Source: Mycolicibacterium helvum
Lineage (GTDB): Bacteria; Actinomycetota; Actinomycetes; Mycobacteriales; Mycobacteriaceae
Direction: 5' to 3'
Length of the DNA stretch: 64,000 nt
NCBI RefSeq assembly: GCF_010731895.1
Contig: NZ_AP022596.1
Span: forward strand, 682,001-746,000
The first letter of the stretch is position 1; each line of letters opens with the position of its first letter. The position numbers were made by a program, and so were the translations under genes. This document shows, piece after piece, positions 9,189-25,888 of this stretch. The notes under the pieces are model-generated. The model saw nothing but the letters and a program-made list of their open reading frames with translations. It ran no database searches and was not told where the DNA came from.

Positions 9189-9690
9189 CGACGATGTACT
9201 ACCGAACGATCGACAGCCCGGTCGGGCCGCTCACCCTGGCGGGCACCGGATCGACGTTGATGCATCTGCGGATGGTGGACCAGACCCACGAGCCGAATCG
9301 ATCCGACTGGCAGCCGGCCGAGGGCGAGGTATTCGCCGAGGCGGTCGAGCAGCTGGCCGCTTATTTCGCGGGTGAGCTCACCGAATTCAACCTCGACCTG
9401 AATCTTGCCGGGACGGAATTCCAGAGGAAGGTGTGGACAGCGCTGTGCACCATTCCGTATGGGGAGACGCGGTCCTATGGCGAAATCGCCATGCAAATCG
9501 GCTCACCGGGCGCTTCACGAGCGGTGGGATTGGCCAATGGCCGAAATCCGATCAGCATTATTGTTCCCTGCCATCGCGTTATCGGTTCAACCGGTGGATT
9601 GACCGGATATGGCGGGGAATTGATCGAAAGCGTGCGCTTTTGGCGCTGGAAAAGAGCCGAATGCCGGCCGATCTTTCGCTGTTCGATTAG
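9185..9690 (+). pseudogene. ogt: Methylated-DNA--protein-cysteine methyltransferase with a 3' frameshift
   Basis: Suicide enzyme that removes O6-alkyl groups from guanine. GTG at 9185 overlaps the alkA stop; ATG at 9194 is an alternative. The catalytic PCHR motif (Cys129) is intact, as are the DNA-binding helix (RSYGEIAMQIG) and GLANGRNPISII. At about 9612-9616 the reading frame breaks: five G are needed after GGC to read GYGGGIDRKRALLALEKS, but only four are present. Read literally, the protein leaves the family sequence after LTGYGG and runs on to 9745 with unrelated residues. In the +1 frame the expected tail MPADLSLFD ends exactly at TAG 9688-9690. Either a real recent frameshift or a homopolymer sequencing error; the active site lies upstream, so some activity could survive. 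Confidence 0.85.
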
Positions 9691-9700
9691 GCACGCATGC

Positions 9701-9739
9701 AAAAATGCCTGGGCCCCCAATCGAAATTGGGGGCCCAGG
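9701..9739 (-). terminator. Intrinsic terminator of the rRNA operon
   Basis: A perfect 14-bp inverted repeat (9708-9721 with 9726-9739) encloses a 4-nt loop that reads TTCG on the minus strand, the very stable UUCG tetraloop. On that strand it is followed by CA and a run of five T (9701-9705). It lies 10 nt beyond the 5S gene, so it ends the rrn transcript; it may also stop ogt transcripts from the other side, although the T run there is poor. Confidence 0.85.
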
Positions 9740-9749
9740 ACTTAAATTG

Positions 9750-9865
9750 TGTTCGGCGGTGTCCTACTTTTCCACCCGTGTTGGGTAGTATCATCGGCGC
9801 TGGCAGGCTTAGCTTCCGGGTTCGGGATGGGTCCGGGCGTTTCCCTGCCGCTATGGCCGCCGTAA
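9750..9865 (-). rRNA. rrf: 5S ribosomal RNA
   Basis: On the minus strand the segment begins TTACGGCGGCCATAGC and ends GGTGTCCGCCGAACA-like, with the conserved CCCGAACCCGGAAGCTAAG internal loop region; length about 116 nt. Last gene of the rrn operon, 10 nt upstream of the terminator. End positions are good to a few bases. Confidence 0.92.
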
Positions 9866-9991
9866 CTCTATTCACTCGTTGTTGAGTGTGAATCTGGTGT
9901 TTTGGTGGTGGGGTGCGGTGTTGTGATTGGTGTGGTGTGGTTGCGGGCAGATGTGCGTGTCTTACTTTTACCGAATCAAAAGGGTGTTTTG

Positions 9992-15020
<5,029 letters not shown>

Positions 15021-15232
15021 CCCCGGGACAAACCCGAAAGAATTCGAATCAGAACAAGCCTGAAACCAAACAAAAGACACCAAACAAACTGGCATCAAAA
15101 AAAAGCCACACCCCAACACGGGGGTATCAGAATGCGGCAAAAAACAACAACAAACTAAAAAAACCACCAAACACACTATTGAGTTCTCAAACAACACACC
15201 CGAGCTGACACCCGCCAGCAGGCAACCCTGCC
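15021..15232 (-). promoter_or_regulatory. rRNA operon leader with antitermination/processing elements
   Basis: On the minus strand the leader contains TTGTTTGAGAACTCAATAG (about 15174-15193), the conserved mycobacterial leader element with a boxA-like context, and a small hairpin (stem ACCCC/GGGGT, 15110-15125) followed by GTGGC and eight T (15097-15104). The latter looks like an intrinsic terminator but corresponds in position to the boxB/processing stem of other mycobacterial rrn leaders. Confidence 0.65.
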
Positions 15233-15261
15233 AGCTTACTTCAATTTCTTGTCGGCGTCAA
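15233..15261 (-). promoter_or_regulatory. rrn P1-type promoter
   Basis: Minus strand TTGACG (15256-15261), 17-nt spacer, TAAGCT (15233-15238), followed by GGCAGGGTTGCC at the likely start site. This closely parallels the M. tuberculosis rrnA P1 region (TTGACT, 18-nt class spacer, then GGCAGGGTTGCC). It lies 52 nt after the murA stop. Confidence 0.75.
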
Positions 15262-15312
15262 CTCCCGCTGCCTTCCCGTCTCCGGGTCCGGCGCGGTGGC
15301 CGAGCGCTAACA

Positions 15313-16563
15313 CTACACGCGTTCTATCTCAGCTCCAAGTCGGACCAGATTCTCCACGAACAGTGGGTATCCCCGGTCGATGTGAAACACGTCGTGAACT
15401 TCGGTTTCTCCGTCAGCGACCAGCCCGGCAAGCACCAGGCCGGCACCGGCCCGGATGTCCGAACACCACACCGGCGCACTGGACAGCTGCGGGATCCCCC
15501 GCACCACCGCGTGGTGGCCGTCGGTCCTGGCGTCGGCGCCGAGGCGGATCATCTCCTCGACGAACCGGAATCTCGCCTCGAACACGTTCTCGGTGATCAT
15601 CGATGTTCCATCGGCGATCGACGCCAGCGCGATTGCCATCGGCTGGAGGTCGGTCGGGAAGCCCGGGAACGGCAGCGTCGCCACATTGCCGGCCTTCGGA
15701 CGCTCGTACTGGACCACCCGAAACCCGTTGTCGTGTTGGGTGACGGTGGCCCCGGCGTCGTGCAGTTTGTGCAACACCAACTGCAGATGAGCGGGATCGA
15801 CGCCGGTGACCGAGATGTCCCCGCGGGTCATCGCGGCGGCGATCCCCCACGTCGCGGCGACAATCCGGTCGCCGATCACCCGATGCTCGGTCGGATGTAG
15901 CTTCGGAACACCGGTGATAGTCAGCGTTGGCGTTCCAGCACCTTCGATCTCGGCGCCCATCTGATTGAGCATCTCGCACAGGTCGACGACGTCGGGTTCA
16001 CGGGCCGCGTTTCGAATCGTGGTGACACCGTCGGCGAGCACGGCCGCCATCAGGATGTTCTCGGTCGCTCCCACCGACGGGAACTCGAGTTGGATCTCCG
16101 CACCGTGCAGCTTCTCGGCGGTGGCGACCACGCAACCGTGCTCGATATTGCAGTCCGCACCAAGCTGCCGCAGACCGGCCTGATGCATGTCGAGCGGCCG
16201 CGATCCGATCGCGTCACCACCGGGAAGCGCGACACGGGCCCGCTTGCACCGGCCGACCAGCGGTCCCAGCACACACACCGAGGCCCGGAACTGGCGCACC
16301 GCGGCGAAGTCAGCCTCGTATTTGGGCTCCTCGGGCGACGTGATCCGCACCGTCGGACCGTCGAGTTCAACGTTGGCGCCGAGGCCACGCAGGACCTCGG
16401 CCATCAGCGGCACATCGAGAATGTCCGGGCAATTAGTGATCGTTGTGGTGCCCTCGGCCAGCAGACTGGCGGCCATCAGTTTCAAGACGCTGTTCTTGGC
16501 GCCCCCAACAGCCACTTCGCCTGCCAACCGGTTGCCACCGGTCACCACGAAACGCTCACCCAC
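15313..16563 (-). CDS. murA: UDP-N-acetylglucosamine 1-carboxyvinyltransferase
   Basis: 416 residues from GTG 16563 ([13 protein letters not shown]), chosen because it matches the start of known mycobacterial MurA; a TAAACT hexamer 7 nt upstream suggests a leaderless message. It adds enolpyruvate to UDP-GlcNAc, the first committed step of peptidoglycan synthesis, in the cytosol. The inside-out alpha/beta barrel repeats are complete ([13 protein letters not shown] 20-32; [20 protein letters not shown]). The catalytic-loop Cys of most bacterial enzymes is Asp117, as in M. tuberculosis, which explains intrinsic fosfomycin resistance. Upstream of the rrn operon. Confidence 0.95.
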   Translation of the reverse strand: MGERFVVTGGNRLAGEVAVGGAKNSVLKLMAASLLAEGTTTITNCPDILDVPLMAEVLRGLGANVELDGPTVRITSPEEPKYEADFAAVRQFRASVCVLGPLVGRCKRARVALPGGDAIGSRPLDMHQAGLRQLGADCNIEHGCVVATAEKLHGAEIQLEFPSVGATENILMAAVLADGVTTIRNAAREPDVVDLCEMLNQMGAEIEGAGTPTLTITGVPKLHPTEHRVIGDRIVAATWGIAAAMTRGDISVTGVDPAHLQLVLHKLHDAGATVTQHDNGFRVVQYERPKAGNVATLPFPGFPTDLQPMAIALASIADGTSMITENVFEARFRFVEEMIRLGADARTDGHHAVVRGIPQLSSAPVWCSDIRAGAGLVLAGLVADGETEVHDVFHIDRGYPLFVENLVRLGAEIERV

Positions 16564-16570
16564 GGCCGTC

Positions 16571-16576
16571 AGTTTA
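16571..16576 (-). promoter_or_regulatory. -10 hexamer of a leaderless murA promoter
   Basis: Minus-strand TAAACT followed by 7 nt and the murA GTG. It lies within the 61-nt divergent gap shared with the pduO-type gene. Confidence 0.4.
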
Positions 16577-16612
16577 GTGGAGGCAGCGCCAACTACCTGC
16601 GCACTCGGCCGG

Positions 16613-16618
16613 TACCGT
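16613..16618 (+). promoter_or_regulatory. -10 hexamer of a leaderless promoter for the cobalamin adenosyltransferase gene
   Basis: TACCGT followed by exactly 6 nt and the ATG at 16625; no Shine-Dalgarno is present. It is back to back with the murA hexamer 37 nt away. Confidence 0.45.
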
Positions 16619-16624
16619 TCAGCT

Positions 16625-17233
16625 ATGGCAGTGCACTTGACCCGCATCTATACCCGGACCGGCGACGACGGCACATCGGGACTGAGTGATTTCTCACGGG
16701 TCGAGAAGAATGACCCGCGCCTGATCGCCTACGCCGACTGCGACGAGGCCAACGCCGCCATCGGAGTGGCTATTGCCCTGGGCGAACCCGGCGTCGACCT
16801 GCGCAAGGTGCTGCTGCAAATCCAGAACGACCTGTTCGACGCGGGTGCGGATCTGTCCACCCCGGTCACCGGAGCCGAACAGTCGGCGACGGTGAACCCG
16901 CAATCCCTGCGAATCACCCCGCCCTATGTCGAGCGGCTGGAGACGTGGTGCGACCACTACAACGAAGCGCTGCCGGCGCTGACCTCGTTCATTCTGCCGG
17001 GCGGCACCGCGCTGTCGGCCCTTCTACATGTTGCGCGAACCGTGACCCGGCGCGCCGAGCGGTCGGCGTGGATCGCGGTGAAGGCCTACCCCGATACCGT
17101 CAGCGCACTGCCGGCGCGCTACCTCAACCGACTCTCGGACCTGTTGTTCATCCTGTCGCGGGTGGCCAATCCCGACGGCGACGTGCTGTGGCAGCCCGGC
17201 GGAGCGGAATCCGGCGGGCCGGAGAAGAAGTAG
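16625..17233 (+). CDS. PduO-type ATP:cob(I)alamin adenosyltransferase
   Basis: 202 residues starting [20 protein letters not shown]; the much longer upstream-open frame overlaps murA and is rejected. The conserved ATP-binding N terminus ([13 protein letters not shown]), the [14 protein letters not shown] helix and the RRAERSAW and [15 protein letters not shown] motifs of the trimeric five-helix PduO/MMAB fold are present. It makes adenosylcobalamin, the cofactor of methylmalonyl-CoA mutase, functionally linked to the epimerase at 4309. Orthologue of Rv1314c. It converges on the DUF2550 gene with one base between them. Confidence 0.92.
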   Translation: MAVHLTRIYTRTGDDGTSGLSDFSRVEKNDPRLIAYADCDEANAAIGVAIALGEPGVDLRKVLLQIQNDLFDAGADLSTPVTGAEQSATVNPQSLRITPPYVERLETWCDHYNEALPALTSFILPGGTALSALLHVARTVTRRAERSAWIAVKAYPDTVSALPARYLNRLSDLLFILSRVANPDGDVLWQPGGAESGGPEKK

Positions 17234-17234
17234 T

Positions 17235-17678
17235 TCACGCCGTACGGCGGCGAGCCCGCGGCGACGGACTGGACTCGACCCAAGACAGGAACGCCGTCAA
17301 CGCCCCGCGGTCCAGCGCCATCTCGTATCCGCGCCAGCGGTCCACGGTGGTGTCGTGCAGTTCGAGCACCACGATCGCGTCACTCATGATGTCGAACTCG
17401 TCACCGCGAGGCGCCCGTCGGGAAATGACCTCCAGGCCGCGGCGGCTCAGCCGGCGATCCGGCCACCACCGAAGACTCGACAGCCGGTAATACCGGGCCT
17501 CGTCGCCGCGGTAGCGGATGACTCCGTGCCGCCAACCATGGCCGCCGACCGCCGGGATGTCACGCAGGATCGCGGCAGTGCCGCCCTGGCGCAGCTTCCA
17601 CAATCGGTAACTCAGCGCACCCACGGCCAGCAACAGCACACCGACCAGCGCGGCCATGAAGAACATCGGCGCGCTCAT
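17235..17678 (-). CDS. DUF2550 membrane-anchored protein (Rv1312)
   Basis: 147 residues, identical in length to Rv1312. One N-terminal membrane helix (about residues 5-25, MFFMAALVGVLLLAVGALSYRLW) followed by a cytosolic domain with the pattern WRHGVIRYRGDEARYYRLSSLR. The family always follows the atp operon in actinobacteria, here 17 nt after atpC, implying cotranscription and a possible but unproven role in ATP synthase biogenesis. C terminus is rich in Ser/Arg. Confidence 0.85.
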   Translation of the reverse strand: MSAPMFFMAALVGVLLLAVGALSYRLWKLRQGGTAAILRDIPAVGGHGWRHGVIRYRGDEARYYRLSSLRWWPDRRLSRRGLEVISRRAPRGDEFDIMSDAIVVLELHDTTVDRWRGYEMALDRGALTAFLSWVESSPSPRARRRTA

Positions 17679-17695
17679 CGGTCGCTGACCCGCGG

Positions 17696-18061
17696 CTAGT
17701 CGAGCTGGCCTAGGGCGCGCAGACGCGCCCTACCCCGGGCAGCGGTCTGTGGATCGTCGGAAGCCGCGTCGGCCTTGGCCGACTCCGCGTCGATCTCGGA
17801 CTCGAACTCGGCGGACTCCGCGAGGATCGTCACGCTCTCCTCGGTCACCGACAGGTAGCCGCCGTCGACCGCGATGCGCAGATCGTCCTCGCCCTCCCGC
17901 TCGACACGCACCATCGCGTCCTCGACCAGCTGTGCGACGAGCGGAATGTGGCGAGGCAGAATACCGATCTCACCCGACGTGGTGCGGGTGAAGACGAAGG
18001 TCGCCTTGCCCGACCAGATCTTGCGCTCGACGGCGACGATCTCGACGTCCAATTCGGCCAT
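17696..18061 (-). CDS. atpC: ATP synthase epsilon subunit
   Basis: 121 residues. N-terminal beta-sandwich ([36 protein letters not shown]) and a short C-terminal helical arm, as in mycobacteria. Part of the F1 central stalk that couples rotation and restrains ATP hydrolysis. Last structural gene of the operon, 65 nt after atpD. Confidence 0.95.
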   Translation of the reverse strand: MAELDVEIVAVERKIWSGKATFVFTRTTSGEIGILPRHIPLVAQLVEDAMVRVEREGEDDLRIAVDGGYLSVTEESVTILAESAEFESEIDAESAKADAASDDPQTAARGRARLRALGQLD

Positions 18062-18126
18062 CTCACATCACCTTTCGCATACAGAGCTCAGAAGCTCAAG
18101 CCCGACGTTCTTCGCGCAAGCGCTCA

Positions 18127-20503
<2,377 letters not shown>

Positions 20504-20510
20504 TGGTTAC

Positions 20511-22157
20511 CTAGTTCTTCTTCGGAGCCGGCTTACGGACCTTGACCGATTCCTTCTCCAGGTCCTCGGGGTCCAATGCCTCGGCCTCCTCGCCAACGAC
20601 CACCGAGCTGCCGTCGGTTGCGGCGAAGCCCTTCTTGAAGTCGTTGATGACCGAAACCAGCTTCTGTTCGGCTTCTTCGGAGAGCTTCTTGGACTCCTTG
20701 ATGCCGGTCAGGATGTCGCCGTGGCTGGCCTTCACATGCTCCAGGAACTCGGACTCGAAGCGCGAGACATCCTCGGCAGGAACCGAATCCAGGTGCCCCT
20801 GGGTGCCGAGGAAGATCGCGACAACCTGATCCTCGACCGCCATCGGGCTGTACTGGGCCTGCTTGAGCAGCTCGACCAGGCGCACACCGCGGTCCAGCTG
20901 AGCCTTCGAGGCGGCGTCCAGGTCCGAGGCGAAGGCCGCGAAGGCCTCCAGCTCGCGGTACTGCGACAGGTCCAGACGCAGCGAGCCCGCCACCTCTTTC
21001 ATGGCCTTGATCTGAGCGGCACCGCCGACGCGGGACACCGACACACCGACGTTCACGGCCGGGCGCACACCCTGGTTGAACAGATCAGACTCCAGGAAGC
21101 ACTGACCGTCGGTGATCGAGATGACGTTGGTCGGGATGAACGCCGAGATGTCGTTGGCCTTGGTCTCGATGATCGGCAGCCCCGTCATCGAACCGCCCCC
21201 GAGCTCGTCGGACAGCTTCGCGCAGCGCTCCAGCAGACGAGAGTGCAGGTAGAAGACGTCACCGGGGAAGGCCTCACGACCCGGCGGGCGACGCAGCAGC
21301 AGCGAGATCGCACGGTAGGCGTCGGCCTGCTTCGAAAGATCGTCGAACACGATCAGCACGTGCTTGCCGTTGTACATCCAGTGCTGGCCGATGGCCGAAC
21401 CGGTGTAGGGCGCAAGCCATTTGAAGCCGGCGGCGTCGGAAGCCGGAGCGGCGACGATGGTGGTGTACTCCATCGCACCACCCTCTTCGAGGGCCCGCTT
21501 CACCGAAGCGATCGTGGTGCCCTTCTGGCCGATCGCAACGTAGACACAGCGCACCTGCTGGTTGGGATCGCCGGTCTCCCAGGCTTCGCGCTGGTTGAGG
21601 ATGGTGTCGACGCACACGGCGGTCTTGCCCGTCTTGCGGTCACCAATGATCAGCTGACGCTGACCGCGGCCAATCGGGGTCATCGCGTCGATGGCCTTGA
21701 TACCGGTCTGCAGCGGCTCACCGACACCCTGGCGCTGCACCACCGAAGGGGCCTGCAGTTCGAGTTCGCGGCGGCCCTCGGCCTCGATATCACCCTGACC
21801 GTCGATCGGCTGGCCGAGCGGGTTAATGACGCGGCCCAGGAAGGCGTCGCCGACCGGCACCGAGAGCACCTCATTGGTGCGCTTCACCTGCTGGCCCTCG
21901 GCGATCTTCTCGAACTCACCCAGGATGACCGCGCCGACGCTGTGCTCATCGAGGTTGAGCGCGACACCGAGCACGCCACCGGGGAACTCCAGCAGCTCCT
22001 GGGTCATCACCGAGGGCAGACCCTCGACGTGGGCGATGCCGTCGCCGGCGTCGATGACGGTGCCGATCTCCTCGCGCCCGGAATCCGCCTCGAAGCTCGA
22101 GACGTACTCCTGGACGGCGCCCTGGATGTCGTCAGCCGAGATTGTCAACTCTGCCAT
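20511..22157 (-). CDS. atpA: ATP synthase alpha subunit
   Basis: 548 residues. Walker A GDRKTGKT at 172-179; the alpha-specific signature around [21 protein letters not shown] is present. The C terminus carries about 35 extra residues ending in a basic VRKPAPKKN, the mycobacterial alpha extension known to suppress ATP hydrolysis. Non-catalytic nucleotide-binding subunit of F1. Preceded by the fused atpH at a 59-nt distance. Confidence 0.97.
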   Translation of the reverse strand: MAELTISADDIQGAVQEYVSSFEADSGREEIGTVIDAGDGIAHVEGLPSVMTQELLEFPGGVLGVALNLDEHSVGAVILGEFEKIAEGQQVKRTNEVLSVPVGDAFLGRVINPLGQPIDGQGDIEAEGRRELELQAPSVVQRQGVGEPLQTGIKAIDAMTPIGRGQRQLIIGDRKTGKTAVCVDTILNQREAWETGDPNQQVRCVYVAIGQKGTTIASVKRALEEGGAMEYTTIVAAPASDAAGFKWLAPYTGSAIGQHWMYNGKHVLIVFDDLSKQADAYRAISLLLRRPPGREAFPGDVFYLHSRLLERCAKLSDELGGGSMTGLPIIETKANDISAFIPTNVISITDGQCFLESDLFNQGVRPAVNVGVSVSRVGGAAQIKAMKEVAGSLRLDLSQYRELEAFAAFASDLDAASKAQLDRGVRLVELLKQAQYSPMAVEDQVVAIFLGTQGHLDSVPAEDVSRFESEFLEHVKASHGDILTGIKESKKLSEEAEQKLVSVINDFKKGFAATDGSSVVVGEEAEALDPEDLEKESVKVRKPAPKKN

Positions 22158-22216
22158 GGCTTTTCGTCTTCCTGCCTTTGTTTTGGGTCTTGGGGTTCGT
22201 GGGGCTGGTCGGTCGG

Positions 22217-23548
22217 CTAATCGGGCAGCCGGGTCACGGCTGCGGCCAGCCGTGAGGACAACGTCCCGTCGATCACCTCGTCGCCGACGGCGACCGAAAG
22301 GCCGCCCAGCACAGAGGGATCAACGTTCAGCTGCACCGACACAGGGTGGTTGTAGATCCGGGTCAGCACCTGGGTCAGTCGAGTGCGCTGCGCAGCGCTG
22401 AGCTCGGCAGCCGCACTCACGTGAGCGACGATCTCGCCACGACGGGCGACCGCAAGCTGGGCCAGCGCCAGCACGGCCTCGTCGGCTCGCTCGCCACGCA
22501 CCAGGCTGATCGTCTGGACCAGCAGCGCGGTCGCGGTCGCATTTGCGCCGCTTCCGTCACCAAGGAGCTTGCGCAGCAACGCGACCCGGCCATCGGCAGG
22601 TGTCGTGTAGTCACCGAGCAAGGTGCTCAGCCGGGGCTGTTGGTCGAGAATGCGGGTGAAGCGGAAGAGCTGCTCTTCGACCTCGTCAGCCTGGTTGTCA
22701 CGCTCGGCGCGAACCAGCAGGGCAAGCCGGGCGACGTGTTCGATGACGTCCACCAGATCCCCCGTGTGCGACCAGCGCACCGAAACGGCGGTCTCGAGAA
22801 CATCCAGGGCGTTGGCCCCGATTTTGCCGTCCAGCAGCCGGTGCACCAGTTGCTTTTTGGCCTCGCCGTCACCGGAGGACTCGGCAAGGTGGCGAGCCAG
22901 GATCGGTTCACCGACCAACAGTCCGGCCACCGACGCAAGGTCATCGGCCAGCGTGGACAGGTCATCGGCAGACAACCCCGCCGACAGCGCGTCGAACTTC
23001 TCGACGACCGCTGCCTGCGCCTCGCGGCTGGCCGAGCGCAGATCCGAACCCGTTTCGGGGGCGAACGCCGCAGGCGCCATCGCATCCAGTTCGTCCAGGA
23101 ACCGGTCGACCGTGGCCGACTGAGCCTGTGCGTCGGCGACGTGTGCACGCACCAACTCGCCCGCGCGCCGCACCGACTCGCTGCCGAGGTCCTGGCGAAG
23201 TTGGCGGATCAGCTGGGCGCGCAACAAGTGAACCTGTTGCCCGCCTTGAACTTTGATCCGCTCCACCTCGACATCGGCCTGCGCGCGAAGCTGCTCGACG
23301 ATGCGCTCGGCATCGACGCGGGCCTCTTCGACGATGTGCTTGGCCTCGGCCTTGGCTTCGCCGACCCGCGCGGCGTGATGCTTATCGGCGTCAGCAAGCC
23401 GCGTTGCGGCCTTGGCGCTGTCGTCGAGCTGCGTACGCACCGTGTCCTTCTGATTGGCCATCATGCGTTTCACCGGCGGCACCACGTACCGCCAGATGAT
23501 CGCCACGATGACCAGAAAGCCGATGAGCTGTCCGATGAAGGTTGACAT
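22217..23548 (-). CDS. atpH: ATP synthase fused b-delta subunit
   Basis: 443 residues, a fusion of a second b subunit with delta, as in M. tuberculosis Rv1307 (446 residues). N-terminal membrane helix ([16 protein letters not shown], 4-20), a long charged helix (~30-170) of the peripheral stalk, then the OSCP/delta domain (~270-443; [19 protein letters not shown]). It pairs with atpF to form the stator. 3 nt after atpF. Confidence 0.96.
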   Translation of the reverse strand: MSTFIGQLIGFLVIVAIIWRYVVPPVKRMMANQKDTVRTQLDDSAKAATRLADADKHHAARVGEAKAEAKHIVEEARVDAERIVEQLRAQADVEVERIKVQGGQQVHLLRAQLIRQLRQDLGSESVRRAGELVRAHVADAQAQSATVDRFLDELDAMAPAAFAPETGSDLRSASREAQAAVVEKFDALSAGLSADDLSTLADDLASVAGLLVGEPILARHLAESSGDGEAKKQLVHRLLDGKIGANALDVLETAVSVRWSHTGDLVDVIEHVARLALLVRAERDNQADEVEEQLFRFTRILDQQPRLSTLLGDYTTPADGRVALLRKLLGDGSGANATATALLVQTISLVRGERADEAVLALAQLAVARRGEIVAHVSAAAELSAAQRTRLTQVLTRIYNHPVSVQLNVDPSVLGGLSVAVGDEVIDGTLSSRLAAAVTRLPD

Positions 23549-23551
23549 GTC

Positions 23552-24076
23552 CTACCGTCCCGGCGCCGTTGTCGCCGACTCGCTGGTGACCTCAACACCC
23601 AGGACCCGGCTGGCAAGCGTCGCAGACAGCGCGTCCACCGACGACCTCAATTCGGTCGAGATGGCATCGCTCTGCAACTTGAGCTCGTTGGCCGCCTGCT
23701 GCAGCGTTGCCGCTGCTTCCTCGCTGGCGCGGCCCTTGTGCTCATCGAGGATCTTGCGACCCTCTGCCCTGGCCTCGTCACGGATGCCCGACGCCGCACC
23801 GCGGGCCGTGGCCATCTCCTTGCGGTAATCGGAGTCGGCTGCGGCCTCGAACTCGTTGGCCTTGCGGTTGTCCTCGGTGGTCTTGGCGACCATCTTCTCG
23901 CGCTCACCGAGCACCTTCTGGATCGGCGGCACGACAAACTTGCCGATCACGCCCAGCACGATCAAGAAGATGGCCAGTACGAAGAAGAAGGTGCCGTTGG
24001 GGACGAGGAAGTTCTGGGTGCCACCAGCACTTCCTTCTTGACCGGCCGCCAACAGGGTGACGCTGTGCTCCCCCAT
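23552..24076 (-). CDS. atpF: ATP synthase b subunit
   Basis: 174 residues: one membrane helix at about 28-48 ([22 protein letters not shown]) and a long amphipathic helix that pairs with the fused b-delta protein in the peripheral stalk. 5 nt after atpE. Confidence 0.95.
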   Translation of the reverse strand: MGEHSVTLLAAGQEGSAGGTQNFLVPNGTFFFVLAIFLIVLGVIGKFVVPPIQKVLGEREKMVAKTTEDNRKANEFEAAADSDYRKEMATARGAASGIRDEARAEGRKILDEHKGRASEEAAATLQQAANELKLQSDAISTELRSSVDALSATLASRVLGVEVTSESATTAPGR

Positions 24077-24081
24077 GCGTA

Positions 24082-24336
<255 letters not shown>

Positions 24337-24403
24337 TTATCCTCCTTGATTGCTGGTAGGACTCCTACCAGGCTGTGGGTGGTTCGGGGGTCGAACACGT
24401 CTT

Positions 24404-25159
24404 TTAGTGGTGGTCTTCTTCCAGTTCCATGGACTGGCTGAAGTAGAGAATCGTCAACAGCGCGAAGATGAACGCCTGGATCAGGCCGACGAACAAGTCG
24501 AACGTCTTCCAGATCGCGTTGGGCGCCCACATGATGTACGGCGGGAACAGCGCGATCAGCGCGACCATGATGCCGCCGGCGAAGATGTTGCCGAAAAGTC
24601 GGAGCGACAGCGAGATCGGCTTGGCGATCTCCTCGACCAGGTTGATCGGGGCGAGGAACGCGACGTGGCCCTTCAGCACCTTCACCGGGTGGCCCAGGAT
24701 GCCGCGGCGCCAGATACCTGCCGCGTGGTAGCAGAGGAACACGAACAGCGCGAGTGCCAGCACGAAGTTGATATCGGCGGCCGGCGGCTTCAACAGCTCG
24801 TGGGTGGCGCCGTCCGCGGTACCGTACTGCACCGGCAGCACCGAGATCCAGTTGGCGATCAGGATGAAGATGAACAGCGTCACGGCCAGCGGTAGCACGA
24901 ACGGAGCGACCTTCATGCCGATCGCCGACTCGATCTGGCCGCGCATCTGAGTGGTCAGGGTCTCCCAGAGCAGCTGCACACCGCTGGGCACACCCGTGGA
25001 CGTCACCTTGGCGCGCAGCACGAAGGCCAGGGCGATGACAATGGCACCGGCAATCGCCGTCGCCAAAACCGTGTCGGTGTTCACCGTCAGCCCGAGCCAC
25101 TCGGCTGTGGGGTGATGGCCGACCTCGATGGCGGCCTCGGCGAGGATTCGTTCACTCAT
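24404..25159 (-). CDS. atpB: ATP synthase a subunit
   Basis: 251 residues with about five to six membrane helices. The essential stator arginine is Arg187 in [13 protein letters not shown]. Forms the proton half-channels against the c-ring. 7 nt after the AtpI-like gene. Confidence 0.95.
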   Translation of the reverse strand: MSERILAEAAIEVGHHPTAEWLGLTVNTDTVLATAIAGAIVIALAFVLRAKVTSTGVPSGVQLLWETLTTQMRGQIESAIGMKVAPFVLPLAVTLFIFILIANWISVLPVQYGTADGATHELLKPPAADINFVLALALFVFLCYHAAGIWRRGILGHPVKVLKGHVAFLAPINLVEEIAKPISLSLRLFGNIFAGGIMVALIALFPPYIMWAPNAIWKTFDLFVGLIQAFIFALLTILYFSQSMELEEDHH

Positions 25160-25166
25160 CGTGCGT

Positions 25167-25652
25167 TCAATCCTTCGGTGCTTCGTCTGCGGAGCCAGCA
25201 GCCCCGGGAGGTGTCGTGATGTCAGACGCGTCGTGTTCGTCTCCGGTGCGAATCTTCTTCCACACCGGCAACGCCGTGCTCAAAACCAGCAGAACTTGGA
25301 ACAACGCCAAGCCGAAAAGCACGCCGAGCCCGAGCGGGCGGAAAAGAATCGCGATGGTCAGCCCGACCACCGTAATCACCAGCAGCCGGGTGGCGGAGTT
25401 CAGGGCCATCTTGCGCTTGAGGGGGTGATCGCCGGCGGTGATCGACTCCACCGACCGCTGCACGAGCACCGCATTGAGCAGACCCAGCGCTAAGCCGATG
25501 CCGAAGAAGACGCCGAACATCAAGTAGGGGCCGACCGTCGCGGCCACAATGATCACGAGCGCCGTCAGCGCGGCACAGATCGCGAGCAGCCGAACGGGCC
25601 GGAAGGCAACGGACGGAAACACCAACGGCGCATCTTGCGCTGGTGTCGTCAC
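25167..25652 (-). CDS. AtpI-like membrane protein at the head of the atp operon (Rv1303)
   Basis: 161 residues from GTG 25652, which is preceded by a GAGGTG ribosome site. Four hydrophobic segments (about 18-38, 40-62, 85-103, 108-125) and a charged C-terminal tail. It occupies the atpI position; in other bacteria AtpI helps c-ring assembly and ion supply, which is inferred here by position and topology. The 236-nt region upstream to wecA presumably carries the operon promoter, but I see no convincing -35/-10 pair in it. Confidence 0.82.
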   Translation of the reverse strand: MTTPAQDAPLVFPSVAFRPVRLLAICAALTALVIIVAATVGPYLMFGVFFGIGLALGLLNAVLVQRSVESITAGDHPLKRKMALNSATRLLVITVVGLTIAILFRPLGLGVLFGLALFQVLLVLSTALPVWKKIRTGDEHDASDITTPPGAAGSADEAPKD

Positions 25653-25888
25653 AGGTTCACCTCAATCTTGCGTTCGCGAGAGCCGGTCGAGCGATTTCTG
25701 CGTGCTGGCCCGCCGAGCGTATCGGAGGGCGACAGGCGCGCTGGAATCACCCAAGGGGCAGCTCCCTTTGTCGGTCGTAAATCGGCTCCGATCGGGCGTG
25801 ACTCCGATGGGCCGGGCCGGCAACCCGCGAGGTTTCTTCGGGTTCTGCGAGCACCGTACCACATGGTAGACGGCAGAAAACACGTCTA

